Of a stretch of 64,000 nt of DNA, positions 12,051 through 24,503 are shown piece by piece (position 1 is the stretch's first letter; every line of letters begins with the position of its first letter). This DNA is from Pseudisothecium myosuroides (Eukaryota > Streptophyta > Bryopsida > Hypnales > Lembophyllaceae): assembly GCA_951799445.1 (NCBI GenBank), contig OX637294.1, positions 27,677,452 to 27,741,451 on the forward strand, read 5' to 3'. Both the position numbers and the translations under genes were made by a program. The notes below the pieces were generated by a model that was given only the letters and a program-made list of their open reading frames with translations, made no database searches and was not told the DNA's origin.

Positions 12051-12110
12051 CAACGCACAGTCTTGCATTCTTCATTAACCCCTAAAGCACCAAGGCATTT
12101 TCTGGCTTGA
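11934..12110 (+). CDS. Short frame (58 aa), probably a gene fragment ending in a transposon
   Basis: An ATG at 11934 opens a 58-codon frame with balanced amino-acid use and a Leu/Val-rich helix-like middle, including LVDLFESRVAVLKLAK. Its 3' part lies in module two of the duplicated block, and the last ~11 codons lie inside TTAA element A, which starts at 12079. It is therefore most likely a truncated remnant whose natural end was replaced by the insertion. I do not recognise the family, and expression is not shown. Confidence 0.3.
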   Translation: MAGNRKPWLTRLACLLVDLFESRVAVLKLAKLPTDENTIQRTVLHSSLTPKAPRHFLA

Positions 12111-13007
12111 AAACCATTGAGAATTGTCCTGTTCGCTGGGATCACCCAAAAAAACAAAAAAACATTTTTTAAAAATAGAATTTAACCATAGGATCTTGTA
12201 CTTCACTTGTTTATGATCATTTGGTAAACATTTCATGATGTTTGACTGTACGCATTGGAAGATATTAGCATTTGAAGTTGGAAAAAAAAAAAAAAATTTG
12301 ACTGTTGAATTGCAATTTCAAATGACTTTGACCGCCATTTGTGGAAACGTTTTGCACTATAGACCATGAGTTTATAATTTTTTCCGGTGAACATTTGAGT
12401 TGAGTGTTGGAAATAAAACATTTCGGGATATAGAAATTAACTTGGTTTTCATTCACAAAAAAGTTGTTCAATAGAAGTAGGTCTGAGATTGTATAAAATA
12501 CTAAATTCTTAATAGCTCTAAGATGGAATTGAAACATCATTGGCCCAATGGTGAGACCGTTCTTGCAAACAAACTTCACCTTGTCAAAGTTTTCTTTTTG
12601 AGAAATTTTGAAAATTGCATTCAAAAACAAATTCTATAAGTTGTTTCTTAAAGAAGGTGCTTAGATTGCCCAAAAAACAAGATTGTCCATACCTTTTGCA
12701 ATATTAGTCCAAATAGAATGTATCAAAGCTTCAAATTCAGACAAAAGCATAATGTAGAAAAAATTACACATTAAAATAATTCATTTTTTGTGGGGTTTAT
12801 TTTTTTGTTAATTGAATTGCTTTCAAGACTTAGGGTGGCATAACTTTTCCTCTTGAGCACCGATTGAAATAAAAATTATGTTTTCAAAAAGCGAATCTGA
12901 TTTCCTACCTTCAAAAAAAGTTTCAAACAATCATGTGAAAAATTGGGGTCACATGTTCCTACCCAAAATCCCAAGTGCCTCCCAAGGGGACTTTCGTTCT
13001 TTAGGGG
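12079..13007 (+). mobile_element. TTAA element A: non-autonomous piggyBac-like transposon, 929 bp
   Basis: The left end CCCCTAAAGCACC faces a right end (near GTTCTTTAGGGG) that is its imperfect inverse complement. TTAA precedes the left end (12075-12078), and CTAA follows the right end (13008-13011), a one-base decay of TTAA. The interior is co-linear with element B, in the same orientation. No transposase frame is present. The terminal decay makes it older than element C. See the family finding. Confidence 0.82.
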
Positions 13008-13011
13008 CTAA

Positions 13012-13620
13012 AGGGCTAATCACAAGCATCGGAATCAAGCTAGGAGCTAATTCATGGTTTAGGCAAAATATTTATGGTTACATAAAAATTATATCAAACT
13101 AAAAAGACCTAAAGTTTGAGTGACGGCCAAATTAAAAGAAAATTAAATGTAAAAAATGTTGAATTGCATACATGTGAGGAAAAAACTCACAGTGCTATAT
13201 ATGAAGAATTGAATTTCCTATGCATAGTCTTTAGAATTCTATATAAGAAGTTTCCTTCAATTAAAATTAATTTTTTATTAGAAAGCCCCAAAAGTTGGGT
13301 AGCTTGTCTCATGATAAATGTATTAAAAAAATCCATATAATTAGGTTTTTAATGCTATTGTTTTCCGTAAAGACATATATACGTATGTATATAATTGCAT
13401 TTCCGAATTCCTTATTGAAAGGGCTACATGAATTTTCTACATTAAAACAAATTGTATCCCTTAAATTTGGATTAGAATGCATTTAGGCAATTATAATGAG
13501 GGCCAAATAATACGGGAGTTGCGTACCTGGGGGGCCAACTTCAAGTATTTAGTCTAAAGAGTAGAGTAGTTTGGAGCCAAGTTAGTCAAGTGCCATTATC
13601 ACAACTGTACAACTGCATAA
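13012..13620. other. AT-rich DNA without a recognisable gene
   Basis: Two overlapping short plus-strand frames (13116-13340 and 13295-13486) have low-complexity, Lys/Ile-rich translations and no family features. I see no gene here. Confidence 0.4.
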
Positions 13621-13624
13621 AACC

Positions 13625-13662
13625 TCTCTTAGTGCATAGTCCCAACACTATGCACTAAGAGA
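13625..13662. repeat. Perfect 16-bp stem hairpin
   Basis: TCTCTTAGTGCATAGT is followed by a 6-base loop and then its exact inverse complement. Its perfection in a decayed region suggests a recent origin, perhaps the centre of a foldback insertion. No poly-T tract follows that would suggest an RNA terminator. Confidence 0.85.
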
Positions 13663-13954
13663 AGTTCCACTATATTCCTATGGATTTATTAATATATGGA
13701 TTTCATTTCAACCTCTGTTGGATTTCCTTCTGGTTGTAGGGTAGTTTTTAGCAGCTGCAACCTCGAGGCTATTGCTTAGAGAATGGTGGAGTGACCCTTC
13801 AATGCCAACTATCCATCGCCTATCCATTATCTTTTCATATAATAATAATGTTATAGCACCTAAACCCTACATAGCGGAGCAAGTAGAGTTTAGGCTTGTA
13901 GCAAAGCGCATGCGGGATAAGTATGAAGGGGTGTGAGCGCTTATTTACCCACCA

Positions 13955-15740
13955 TTGGTAAATAAGTGAGTACAACCAGGCTGTAAGTGTTTTGGTGTTT
14001 AATTCGTTCTACGATTGCCTAGCGTTAATCCATTGTGCCTTCCAAGCAATGGATCTTTTTCCTAAGTTCCTAACATTCACAATGTACACAAAAACTAAAG
14101 AAATCCAACACGGCAATTTCTACTCTAACTTCTTTAATCAAAAGAGGTCACGGTGGTTTTGAATTTGAGCGAGTTACAGTCAAAATTTAACAACCCTAAG
14201 TGATAGAATATGTCATGCCATTTCTAAAAACATAACATTCGACCCTACCCCCTTCTCCTAGCAGAAGTTATGGGCGGATGAAGTTTAGCCCTTCCGGGAC
14301 TATTTAAACTTCATCCATGATGTAGGACATACTTCCTAATTCAATTACCCTTGAAAATTGAACCCTAGATTTAGGTGGATAGGACCTGCCTAAATCCTAA
14401 GTTTTGACTTGGATGAACTATTTTAGGTTGACTTCATCCGTTCCTTGACCCAAACTTCATCCTTAAATATTTCCTAGGGTTTTTGGTCTTTCTTGAAGTT
14501 TGACCGACTTTAGGGTTACTTAAGGGTCTTACTATGACTTACTAATACTAACTTCTTCTTTTAATCAAGTTAAAACATCCTAGTCCTTCCTATCCTTGTT
14601 CTTTGAGGTTTTGATTGAATTTTGGACAGTTACTATTTTTAAAATTTTTGGAGTTGTTCCTTCTAGAAGCTAGCCTAAGCTTTCCAAAATGGTATCTTAC
14701 TTGGAAATCCACCTATACTATCAAAAGTTGTTGATGGATGAAGTTTGACCGCTAATCGGTGTTTAAAACTTCATCCGTTGATTACTCCTAAGCCTAATTT
14801 GATAATTAGCTTTTAATTTCACTTTTGAGACCTAGGTTATTTCTAGTTGATATTTCTTAATTTAACTTGTCTTGTTTTTCTTCTAATCCCTTTTCATCCA
14901 AATTAGGTCCTAAACTTCATCCCTCCATATCTCACTCGTTTTAGCTTCAAATCCTAAGTGTGAGATGGTTTTGGAAACCTCTAACTAGACTCTACAACAC
15001 TAATTCCCTGGTTCTTGAAATATTCCTATTGTAGACACTCCGAATTGACTTGAGAGTTCGGTCCTACTTTTAAATGTCTATTTTTGAGAAATGGAAATGG
15101 AGGGTTTGAAGTTAGGAGCTTACCTCGGAGTTGGTGTCATTGTTTAGGTAATCGTATATCCCTTCAAACTCCCCATCATTTGCCATGTTTCGGAATTTTT
15201 TGGTAATTTTGTCCATAGCTTAAAGTAGGAGTTTTAGTACAAGGTTTGCCAATTTCTTGGACTTCCCTTTTCTTTTCTTTTTCTTCTAATCTCTCTTTCT
15301 CTTCTAACACTATTCTAATTCAATTATTTATACTTCAAAGGGTTGACTAGTCTTGAACTAAAATAATTGAAATCAACTCCCAACTAATAGTTGACTCTTC
15401 AACTCCTTGGTCAATTATTATTCTATCCAAGTTTTGATGGTTCTAATTATTCCTCCTAGATTTTCACCTAATCCTATCTCTTCCTAAATTCTCTTCAAAC
15501 TCCTAAATTGTCACTTCATCTCTTTCCATTTTCAAAGTGGTTTTGAAAGTTTTAAGTGTTCTACTTCCTATGGTTTCTGAGCCTCTTTTTGCAATGGAAA
15601 CGTTGCAAATTGAGATTCCTTAGCCTCCTACCTTCTTAATTTCCCTCTATCTTCCTAGACTACTAGCATTTCTAATTTCAAAAGACAAGATGAAGGTGTG
15701 ATTGTTCTTGATTAGAATTCAAAATTTGGCCGAAGCCTAG
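13955..15740 (-). repeat. Right arm of the large inverted repeat
   Basis: Read on the minus strand, this block matches 9255-10210 with extra internal sequence; the outer end GGCCGAAGCCTAGCC-like word pairs with the left arm GGGCCGAGGCCTAAG. It also carries hairpins of GGATGAAGTTTG facing AAACTTCATCC (about 14275-14320 and 14735-14775). The ~3.7 kb between the arms contains element A and the mosaic duplication. Confidence 0.62.
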
Positions 15741-15784
15741 CCTCTAACTGGCCGTGAGTTTGGTGCAACCCAGTTTTCGTTTAG

Positions 15785-15885
15785 TCCAGTTCAGCACACC
15801 GCTTCCAGTACACAGCCCCAATAATAGCCCAGCAACAACTCAGTACACAGCCCAGTAACAACCTCAGTACACAGCCCGTGGCTGC
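15785..15885 (+). repeat. Short CAGTACACAGCCC minisatellite
   Basis: At least three copies of a CAGTACACAGCCC word, some followed by an AACAACC spacer, lie in a GC-richer island (about 15740-16000). No gene could be recognised around it. Confidence 0.7.
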
Positions 15886-16027
15886 GCCACATGGCTAGGT
15901 GCAGTTGGCCCGACCTCCGGTCCCGACTTGCTTCTGCCCCGTCCAGGCTGCGACTTCCGTCCAAGCCTTCGGTCCTTTTTGTTTTTTGGGGTATTTTGGT
16001 CTTTTAAGAAAGAAAAAAACAACAACT

Positions 16028-16086
16028 TAAACAAAAAGAAAAGGTTGCCTCTCCTAGGGTTTTTTAGGGTTTAGGGTTTAGGGTTA
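16028..16086 (+). repeat. Small interstitial telomere-like tract
   Basis: AGGGTTTAGGGTTTAGGGTT occurs close to a poly-purine stretch. It is a short relic of TTTAGGG-type sequence, far fewer copies than at 49.2 kb. Confidence 0.6.
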
Positions 16087-16154
16087 CAAGGGTTTCCTAA
16101 AGGATTTGACCGGGTTGTTTATAGGATTTTATTTGACTTACCCCCCCATTCTTG

Positions 16155-18115
16155 AGGTCTACGAACTCAACAGTGTAATTAGATTCCTTTACAAGTTCTT
16201 AGTTTGTAAGATATAGCAACTTTGACTTTAATGTATAAGGTTTGACTTTTTTTATTGTGGATGCATTTTGAGGAATTTTTAAGTGAGGGTTTACTTTTTG
16301 GAATGGGCTTAATGAGAGCTTCATAGAAATGTCTTGTTTTCTAAATTTAGCCTTTTTTATTTTTGGCCCTATATTGAGACTTTGGAAGACTTTTGACTTT
16401 AGGATGGGGTATGTTATTTCGTTCTTGATTGAATGAAGTTATAAATCTTCTTCAAAGGACCATATGATGATGTGGCACTTGGTTATTGGGCTTCCTATGC
16501 AGAAGATATTGATGGATGAAGGTTGGTTTTTCAAACTTCATCCATCAATTGCTGTTAGGGTAAGAACCGGATTGTAAAGTGACAAACGTTTTTAGAAAGC
16601 ACAAAGAAGCATCTACCAAGTGTTGTAGTCATTTTAGGCTAAAAATAGAATTTTATAATTGACAAAACACAAGGAATTAAATTAATGCTTTTGCACAAAG
16701 AAGGGCGTTTGAAATTGGATTGCATGACTTTGTAGCTTTCTTTCATAGGAGTCCAAGATGATGTGGCACTTATTGATTGGACATTGTATGCGAGAGTAAT
16801 TGACGGATGAAGTTCTGATTTGGAAACTTCATCTACCTATTGCCGCCATTTAGAGAATCGGATGATAAAGTGAAATACATTTTTGGAAAGCCACTTCAAG
16901 CATCTACAAGGTGGTGCATTTACCTTTAGCCAAAAATAGATATTTATTGGGGTCAAAATTCAAGAGGCTACATTTATGCTTTTGCACAAAGAAGGGCGAT
17001 TGTTTTTCATTTGGATGATGATGTAGGTCTTCTTTGTACAATTCCAAAATGACGTGGCACTCTTGAATTGGACGTGGTATGCACGAGTTATGAATGGATG
17101 AAGTTTGGATTCTTCAAACTTCATCCATCTATTGCCGCCATTTGAAAAATCGGATGATAAAGTGAAATATATTTTTGGAAAGCCATTTCAAGCATTTACA
17201 AGGTGGTGCATTTATCTTTAGCCAAAAATAGATATTTACTGGGGTCAAAATTCAAGAGGCTACATTTATGCTTTTGCACAAAGAAGGGCGATTGTTTTTC
17301 ATTTGGATGATGATGTAGGTCTTCTTTGTACAATTCCAAAATGACGTGGCACTCTTGAATTGGACGTTGTATGCACGAGTTATGAGTGGATGAAGTTTGG
17401 ATTCTTCAAATTTCATCCATCTATTGCCGCCATTTAAAGAATCGGATGATAAAGTGAAATACATTTTTGGAAAGCCACTTCAAGCATCTACAAGGTGGTG
17501 CATTTATCTTTAGCCAAAAATAGATATTTACTGGGGTCAAAAGTCAAGAGGCTACATTTATGCTTTTGCACAAAGAAGGGCGATTGTTTTTCATTTGGAT
17601 GATGATATAGGTCTTCTTTGTACGATTCCAAAATGATGTGGCACTCTTGAATTGGACGTTGTATGCACGAGTTATGAGTGGATGAAGTTTGGATTCTTCA
17701 AACTTCATCCATCTATTGCCGCCATTTAAAGAATTGGCTAATAAACTCAAGCACATTTTTGGAAAGACACTTCAAGCATCTACACAATGGTGCCTTTGTT
17801 TTAGATTAAAAATAGATATTTACATGGATCAAAACATAAGGGTCTACATTTAGACTTTGGCACAAAGAAGGGCGACTATTTTTCGATTGGACGATGATAC
17901 ATGTCTTTTTTGTGGGGTTTCAAGATGACGTGGCACTCTTGCATTGGACGCCGCATGCAAGAGTTATGAGTGGATGAAGATTGGATTCTTCAAACTTCAA
18001 CCATCTATTTTTGTTATTTCAAGAATTGGATGATAAAGTAAAAGACATTTAGTAATAGTCACTTCAAGCATCTACACGATAGTACAAGGTTTAGGCCAAA
18101 TATATATGATGGTTG
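16155..18115 (+). repeat. Hairpin-bearing ~290-bp tandem repeat (leader repeat, forward copy)
   Basis: About six units occur, each containing GATGTGGCACT, a TATGCACGAGTTATGA-like word, a hairpin made of GGATGAAGTTTG facing CAAACTTCATCC, then ATTGCCGCCATTT and CATTTTTGGAAAGCCA. The block from 17040 to 17760 shows near-identical units about 290 bp apart, so two minus-strand 70-codon frames there are duplicates of each other and not genes. The same sequence occurs inverted at 22.94-24.72 kb and as a single partial copy at 58.75-59.13 kb. The opening segment (16155-16400) includes TTTGTAAGATATAGCAACTT, also present in the other copies. Confidence 0.85.
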
Positions 18116-18129
18116 GAGTCTAAAGACGA

Positions 18130-19570
18130 GAAGTTACAAAATTGGGTTTCCTAATTTTAAAATGTATCCAATTCCTATAAAGTCATGGAATTGGTTTTGA
18201 AATCAATGAAAGATATCACCCCACAACTTGTGAATATTATGGATACTTAAAATCCATGATAATTTTCAACTCATGCAAGCGTTAAGTTAATGCAAAACAT
18301 CAAGCAACGTAAAATACAGCGTTAGCTGTACTTTTATGAGCCCAATTCACATATAGTCAGAAAATTGGGTTTAGGGTCAATAAAAAAAATTAACCCACAA
18401 CTTGTGAATATTATGGATACTTAATATCCATGAAAATTTTATGGCTCATGCAAGCGTTAAGTTAATTCAAAACATCTACAAAATTAAATACAGTGTTTGC
18501 TATACTTTCATGAATCCAATTCACGTAAAGTCATGGAATTGCGTTTGAAATCAATGAATGAAATCAATCCACAACTTGTGAATATTATGGATACTTAAAA
18601 TCCATGATAATTTTAATACTCATGCAAGCATTTAACTATGGATTTTAAAACCCTATACCAAAATTAAATACAAAGTTTGTTGTACTTTCAGGAGCCTAAT
18701 TCACGTAAAATCATGGAACTGGATTTGAAATCAATGGAAAAAAAAAACTTATAACTTGTAAATATTATGGATACTTAAAATCCATGATAATTTTTATTTC
18801 ATGCAAGTGTGAACCTAATTTTAAACATGAATCAAAATAAAATACAGTGTTTGCTGTACTTTTGTGAGCCCAATTCACGTAAAATCATGGAATTGGGTTT
18901 GAAATCAATGAAAAAAATCAACCCACAAGTTGTAAAGATTATGGATATATAAAATCCATGATAATTTTAAACTCATGCAACCATTTAACTATGAATTTAA
19001 AACGTCAATCCAAAATTAAATACAGCGTTTTGCTATACTTCATGAGCCCAATTCACATAAAGTCATGGAATTGGGTTTGAGATCAAGAAAAGAAATCAAC
19101 CCACAACTTGTGAATATTATAGATACTTAAAATCCATGATAATTTTAGGGTTCATGCAAGCGTTAAGTTAATTCAAAACATCAATACAAAATTAAATACT
19201 AACAACGTTTGCTATACTTTCATGAGCCCAATTCACATAAAGTCATGGAATTGCATTTGAAATCAATAAAGGAATCAACCCACAACTTGTGAATATTATG
19301 CATATCTAAAATTCATGATAGTTTAAATCTGATACGAAAATTTCTGGAATTTTAAACCTTAATTCAAAATTAAATACAGTGTTTGCTGTACTTTCATGAG
19401 CCCAATTCATGTAAAGTCATAGAGTTGGTATTTAAGTTCACAAGAAAAATCAACAATTAAATTCTAAATATCTTTTGTACTTAAAATTCATAATAATTTG
19501 CAACTCATGCAAGCATTTTATGAATTTAAAACGTTAATCAAAAGGAAAATATAGCGTTTGTTGTATCTTA
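18130..19570 (+). repeat. Satellite array 1: ~176-bp monomers, about 8 copies
   Basis: The word ACTTGTGAATATTATGGATA marks units at 18226, 18399, 18574, 18754, ~18927, 19106 and 19285, giving spacings of 173-180 bp. Each unit also carries CAGTGTTTGCTGTACTTTCA and CCCAATTCACGTAAAGTCAT variants. Units differ by scattered changes and the array is monomeric. The monomer shares clear blocks with the 32.1-33.6 kb array. Confidence 0.93.
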
Positions 19571-20245
19571 AATAATGTATCTTAATTAATAATTTTATTA
19601 ATTAATATAGCCCATGAAAAATTATAAAAAATAATCCGCTATATTTTATTGAGCCAAATTTAAAAAAACTCATGCATGTTGTATTCATTTGATTAAAACT
19701 CATGAACCTTTAAGTTGTACATTTTTTTAAAACCTCAAACCAACGTTAATATTTGACTTTGCAATTAGTTTAGAACTTAATTAAGCCCATGAGAAATTAC
19801 AAAAAATAATTATTCTATTTTATTGAACCAAATTAAAAAGTCTCATGTATGTTGTATTCATTTGATTAGAACTCATTAACCTTCAAGTTGTACATTTTCT
19901 TAAAATGTGAAATCAACAATAAAATGGGACTATGCAATTATTTTATTAATTAATATAGCATTTAGGATGTAGGGGTTAGGGTTTAGGGTCTCATACATGT
20001 TAGATTATAACACATAAACCTTCAAAGTTTTACATTTTGTTTAAACGTGAAATCAACGTTAAAATTAACCACGCTATTATTTTAAAAATTAATCAAACAC
20101 ATGAGAAGTTAAAACATCCCTGGTGTCTTTTATTGAACCAAATTAAAAAATCTCATGCATCTCAGTTCAACTCACTTGATGAAAACTCATGAACTTTGAA
20201 GTTGTATATTTTCTTAGAAACTCAAATCAACGTTAATATTTCACT
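19570..20245 (+). repeat. Diverged ~180-bp satellite units
   Basis: Three to four weaker units share TCTCATGTATGTTGTATTCA, AACCTTCAAGTTGTACATTT and AATCAACGTTAA words at a spacing of about 180 bp. They are the divergent edge between array 1 and array 2. A short TTAGGGTTTAGGG relic sits at about 19975. A piece of the same type recurs at 30.08-30.2 kb. Confidence 0.75.
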
Positions 20246-20249
20246 TTTA

Positions 20250-22935
20250 AAGGGGCCATTGCATAAATGTCGTGCAATTTCAATCAAATTCCATCAAACC
20301 AAAACCTGGGTTATGTTGTAAACAACCTCCTTTTGTCAAATTCATGATCATGATCCCTACATGCACAAGTTTGCAATATTTAGAACGTCAACATAAACTA
20401 AACTACAGCCTTTGTTGTATTTTAGTGGGGCCATTGCGTGAGTGTTATGCAATTTCAATGAAGTTCAATCAAATAAAGTCAAGGGTTACATTGTAAACAA
20501 CTTTCTTTTGTCAAATTCATGATCACGTTCCTTATATGCTAATCATTGCATGACTTATTATGTCAATTAAAAGATAAAGTACAGCATCTGCTATACTTTA
20601 GAGGGGCCATTGCATGAATGTCATGCAATTTGAATCAAATTTAATCAAATAAAGTCGTGGGCTAAGTTGTAAACAACTTTTTTGCGTCAAATTCATGATC
20701 ATGTTTTTTATATGCTAATCATTGCGTTACTTATTACATCAATTAATAAATAAAGTACAGCATCCGCTGTACTTTTGAGGGGCCATTGCATGAATATCAT
20801 GCAATTTGAATCAAATTTAATCAAATAAAGTTGTGGGCTAAGTTGTAAACAACTTTTTTGTATCAAATTCATAACTAAGTTCCTTATATGCTAATCATTG
20901 CATGACTTATTACATCAATTAAAAATCAGAATACTAAACCGCTGTACTTTAGGGGGGCCATTGCATGAATATCATGCAATTTCATTGAAATTCAATCAAA
21001 TAAAGTGGTGGGTTACGTTCTAAACAACTTCCTTTTGTCAAATTCATCATCACGTTCTTTATATGCTAATCATTGCATGACTTATTACGTCAATTAAAAG
21101 ATAAAGTATAACATCCGCTGTACTTTAGAGGGGCCAGTGCATGAATGTCATGCAATTTCAATGAAGTTCAATCAAATAAAGTCCTGGGTTACATTGTAAA
21201 CAACTTTCTTTTGTCAAATTCATGATCATGTTCTTTATAAGCTAATCATTGCGTGACTTATTACATCAATTAATAAATAAAGTACAACATCCGCTGTACT
21301 TTAGAGGGGCCATTGCATGAATATCATGCAATTTCATTGAAATTCAATCAACTAAAGTGGTGGGCTAAGTTGTAAACAATTTTTTTAGTCAAATTCATGA
21401 TCATATTCCTTATATGCTAATCATTGCATGACCTATTACGTCAATTAAAAAATAAACTACAGCCTTTGTTGTACTTTGAGGGGGCCATTGCAAGACTGTC
21501 ATGCAATTTCAATGAAATTGAATCAAATAAAGTCGTGGGTTACGTTGTAAACAACTTTCTTTTGTCAAATTCATGATCATGTTCTTTATATACTAATCAT
21601 TGCATGACTTATTACGTCAATTAAAAGATAAAGTACAACATCCGCTCTACTTTAGAGGGGCCATTGCATGAATGTCATGCAATTTGAATCAAATTTAATC
21701 AAATAAAGTTGTGGGCTAATTTGTAAACAAGTTTTTTGTGTCAAATTCATGATCTAGTTCCTAATATGCTAATCATTGCATGACTTATTACATCAATTAA
21801 AAATTAGAATACTAAACCGTTGTACTTTAGGGGGGCCATTGCATGAATATCATGCAATTTCATTGAAATTCAATCAAATAAAGTGGTGGGCTAAGTTATA
21901 AACAAATTTCTTTAGTCAAATTCATAATTACGTTCCTTATATGTTAATCATTGCATGACTTATTACGTCAATTAAAAGATAAAGTACAGCATCCGCTATA
22001 CTTTAGAGGGGCCATTGCATGAATGTCATGCAATTTGAATCAAATTTAATCAAATAAAGTTGTGGCCTAACTTGTAAACAAGTTTTTTGTGTCAAATTCA
22101 TGATCACGTTCCTTATATGCTAATCATTGCGTGACTTATTACGTCAATTAAAAGATAAAGTACAGCATCCACTGTACTTTAGAGGGGCCATTGCATGAAT
22201 GTCATGCAATTTGAATCAAATTTAATCAAATAAAGTCGTGGGCTAAGTTGTAAACAACTTTTTTGCGTCAAATTCATGATCACGTTCCTTATATGCTAAT
22301 CATTGCATGACTTATTACGTCAATTAAAAATTAGAATACTAAACCGTTGTACTTTAGAGGGGCCATTGTATGAATGTCATGCAATTTTTCATTGAAATTC
22401 AATCAAATAAAGTCGTGGGCTAAGTTGTAAACAACTTCTTTGTGTCAAATTCATGATCACGTTCCTTATATGCTAATCATTGCATGACTTATTACGTCAA
22501 TTAAAAGATAAAGTACAGCATCCACTGTACTTTAGAGGGGCCATTGCATGAATGTTATGCAATTTGAATCAAATTTAATCAAATAAATTTTGGGCTAACT
22601 TCTAAACAAGTTTTTTGTGTCAAATTCATGATCAAGTTCCTTATATGCTAATCATTGCATGACTTATTACATCAATTAAAAATTAGAATACTAAACCGCT
22701 GTACTTTAGGGGGGCCACTGCATGAATTTCATGCAATTTTAATGAAATTCAATCAAATACAGTCGTGGGTTACGTTGTAAACAACTTTCTTTGGTCAAAT
22801 TCATGATCACGTTCCTTATATGCTAATCATTGCATGACTTATTACGTCAATTAAAAGATAAAGTATAGCATACGTTGTACTTTAGAGGGGCCAGTGCATG
22901 AATGTCATGCAATTTCGATGAAAATTCAATCACAT
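20250..22935 (+). repeat. Satellite array 2: 175-176-bp monomers, about 15 copies
   Basis: GGGGCCATTGCATGAATGTC-like words begin units at 20603, 20779, 20955, 21130, 21306, 21481, 21657 and 21832, so the period is 175-176 bp. Each unit carries CAGCATCCGCTGTACTTTA, an inverted GCATGAATGTCATGC core, TTGTAAACAACTT and CTAATCATTGCATGACTTAT. Homogeneity is high. Some alternation of unit types (AAAGATAAAGTACAGC against AATTAGAATACTAAACC) hints at irregular higher-order structure. Confidence 0.95.
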
Positions 22936-22939
22936 AAAA

Positions 22940-23470
22940 GCCTAGTTTTGACCCTTATAGAAGTTTAGGGTTAGGCCAAGGTGGATGCGCCACCTCATAG
23001 ATGCTTCTACTCACTTTCCAAAAGTGCCTTTGACTTTTTCATCCACTACTTCATATAGCGGCAATTGATGGATGAAGTCTGAAAAATCAAACTTCATCCA
23101 TCCATAACTCGGGCATACGATGTCCAATCAACAAGTGACACGTCATCATGGACTTGCATGAAAGAAATCTATAAGGTCGTCCAATCCAATTTCAAACGCC
23201 CTTCTTTGTTCAAAAGCGTTTGGAGTAATACCTCGCGTTTTTGACCCTTGTAGAAAACTATTTATAGGCCAAGGTGAATGCACGACCTCGTAGATGCTTT
23301 GACTCACTTCCAAAACTGCCTTTGACTTTTCATCCGCTACTTCACATAGCGGCAATTGATGGATGAAGTTTGAAAAAACAAACTTCATCCATCCATAATT
23401 TGGACATAGGATGTCCAATCAACAAGTGCCACATCATCATGGACTCCCATGAATAGGACCCTAAACTTCA
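22940..23470 (-). repeat. Leader repeat, inverted copy (two units)
   Basis: Read on the minus strand, this block gives the same hairpin-bearing ~290-bp units as 16155-18115. GGATGAAGT facing AACTTCATCC lies at about 23065-23100 and 23355-23395. Together with the forward copy it brackets satellite arrays 1 and 2 as an inverted repeat. The leader continues after element B (24504-24720). Confidence 0.8.
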
Positions 23471-23562
23471 TCCAATCAAAAAGGAAATTACAAACCCCAT
23501 ACTAAAGTCAATGTCCACCCAAGTCCAAGTATGAGGTCAAACAAAAAAAATACTAATTTTAA

Positions 23563-24499
23563 CCCCTAAAGGCCCAAGGCCTTTTTTCTGCCAAAAAACC
23601 ATCAAAATTGCCATTTCAATAGCAAGGAGTAAAAAAAAATGAAAAATGTTTTTTTTTTTCACATCTAACCGTAGGATCTTACACCTAACTAGTATGAGAA
23701 TGTGTGGAAAAAATTTCAGAATTTTTGACTGCTCAGATTGCAAGATATCTGCGTTTAAAGTGGAAAAAACAAGTATTTCAGCACATTGCGGGACTAGATT
23801 TTTTGACTTTAAACATTTTTCACTTAAAACTTTTGCACTACAGAGTTTTGTGCTTCAAATCTTTATAGTGGAGAATTGATTTGAGAGTCTAGGAAAAAAA
23901 ATAATATTCAAAAAAACTTAATTATCATTCCTAAAAAAATTATCAAGTAGAAGTAGGTACAAGATAGAAGGAAAATCTAAAACATTAATATATTTTAGAT
24001 GAAATTAAAATACACTAATCCCAATGGTGAGATTGTTCTAGCAAGTAAACTAAACCATGAGAATTTATTTTTTTTGAAAAATTGCAAAAATAGCATTTAG
24101 AAATGAATCCTACAAGTTATTTTTTTCAAGAAGATGCTCTAACTGCCCGAAAAACAAGAATGTCCATAACTTTCTCATAACAGATCCAAATGAAATGAAT
24201 CAAAGCTTTCCAGATAGACAAAAATATAATCTACAAGAAAAAAAATATTAAAAAAAAAAAATCAAATTTTTGCCAAATTTTTCTTGCTGCCCGGACTGCC
24301 CAGTTACGAAAAAAAGTAACATATTTGGCTATAACTTTTGACTCCTGTTTCCAAATGTCCTGGAATTTAGTGCATATGAAAGATATTCCTCGCGCCCACC
24401 TTCTGTTAAAATTTCAGCTTAAAATATGGAAATCTCTAGTCACACGGACCTGCCCAAAATTTCTATACGGCCAGAAAACGCAGTCCGGTCCTTTAGGGG
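23563..24499 (+). mobile_element. TTAA element B: non-autonomous piggyBac-like transposon, 937 bp
   Basis: The left end CCCCTAAAGGCCC faces the right end GGTCCTTTAGGGG. TTAA lies directly outside both ends (23559-23562 and 24500-24503). The element splits the inverted leader repeat: the corresponding place in the forward leader (about 16320-16350, read inverted) runs through without the element. The interior has conserved GGCAGTCCGGGCAGC-like words near 24283-24301, written here on the minus strand. There is no transposase. Its orientation matches A and is opposite to C. Confidence 0.92.
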
Positions 24500-24503
24500 T
24501 TAA

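Noticed and set aside
17252..17756. Two nearly identical 70-codon minus-strand frames as a gene pair
   Set aside because: They are the same part of consecutive ~290-bp repeat units.
20250..22935. CRISPR-like array of regularly spaced repeats
   Set aside because: The whole 175-bp unit is repeated, with no unique spacers, and the host is a plant; this is satellite DNA.
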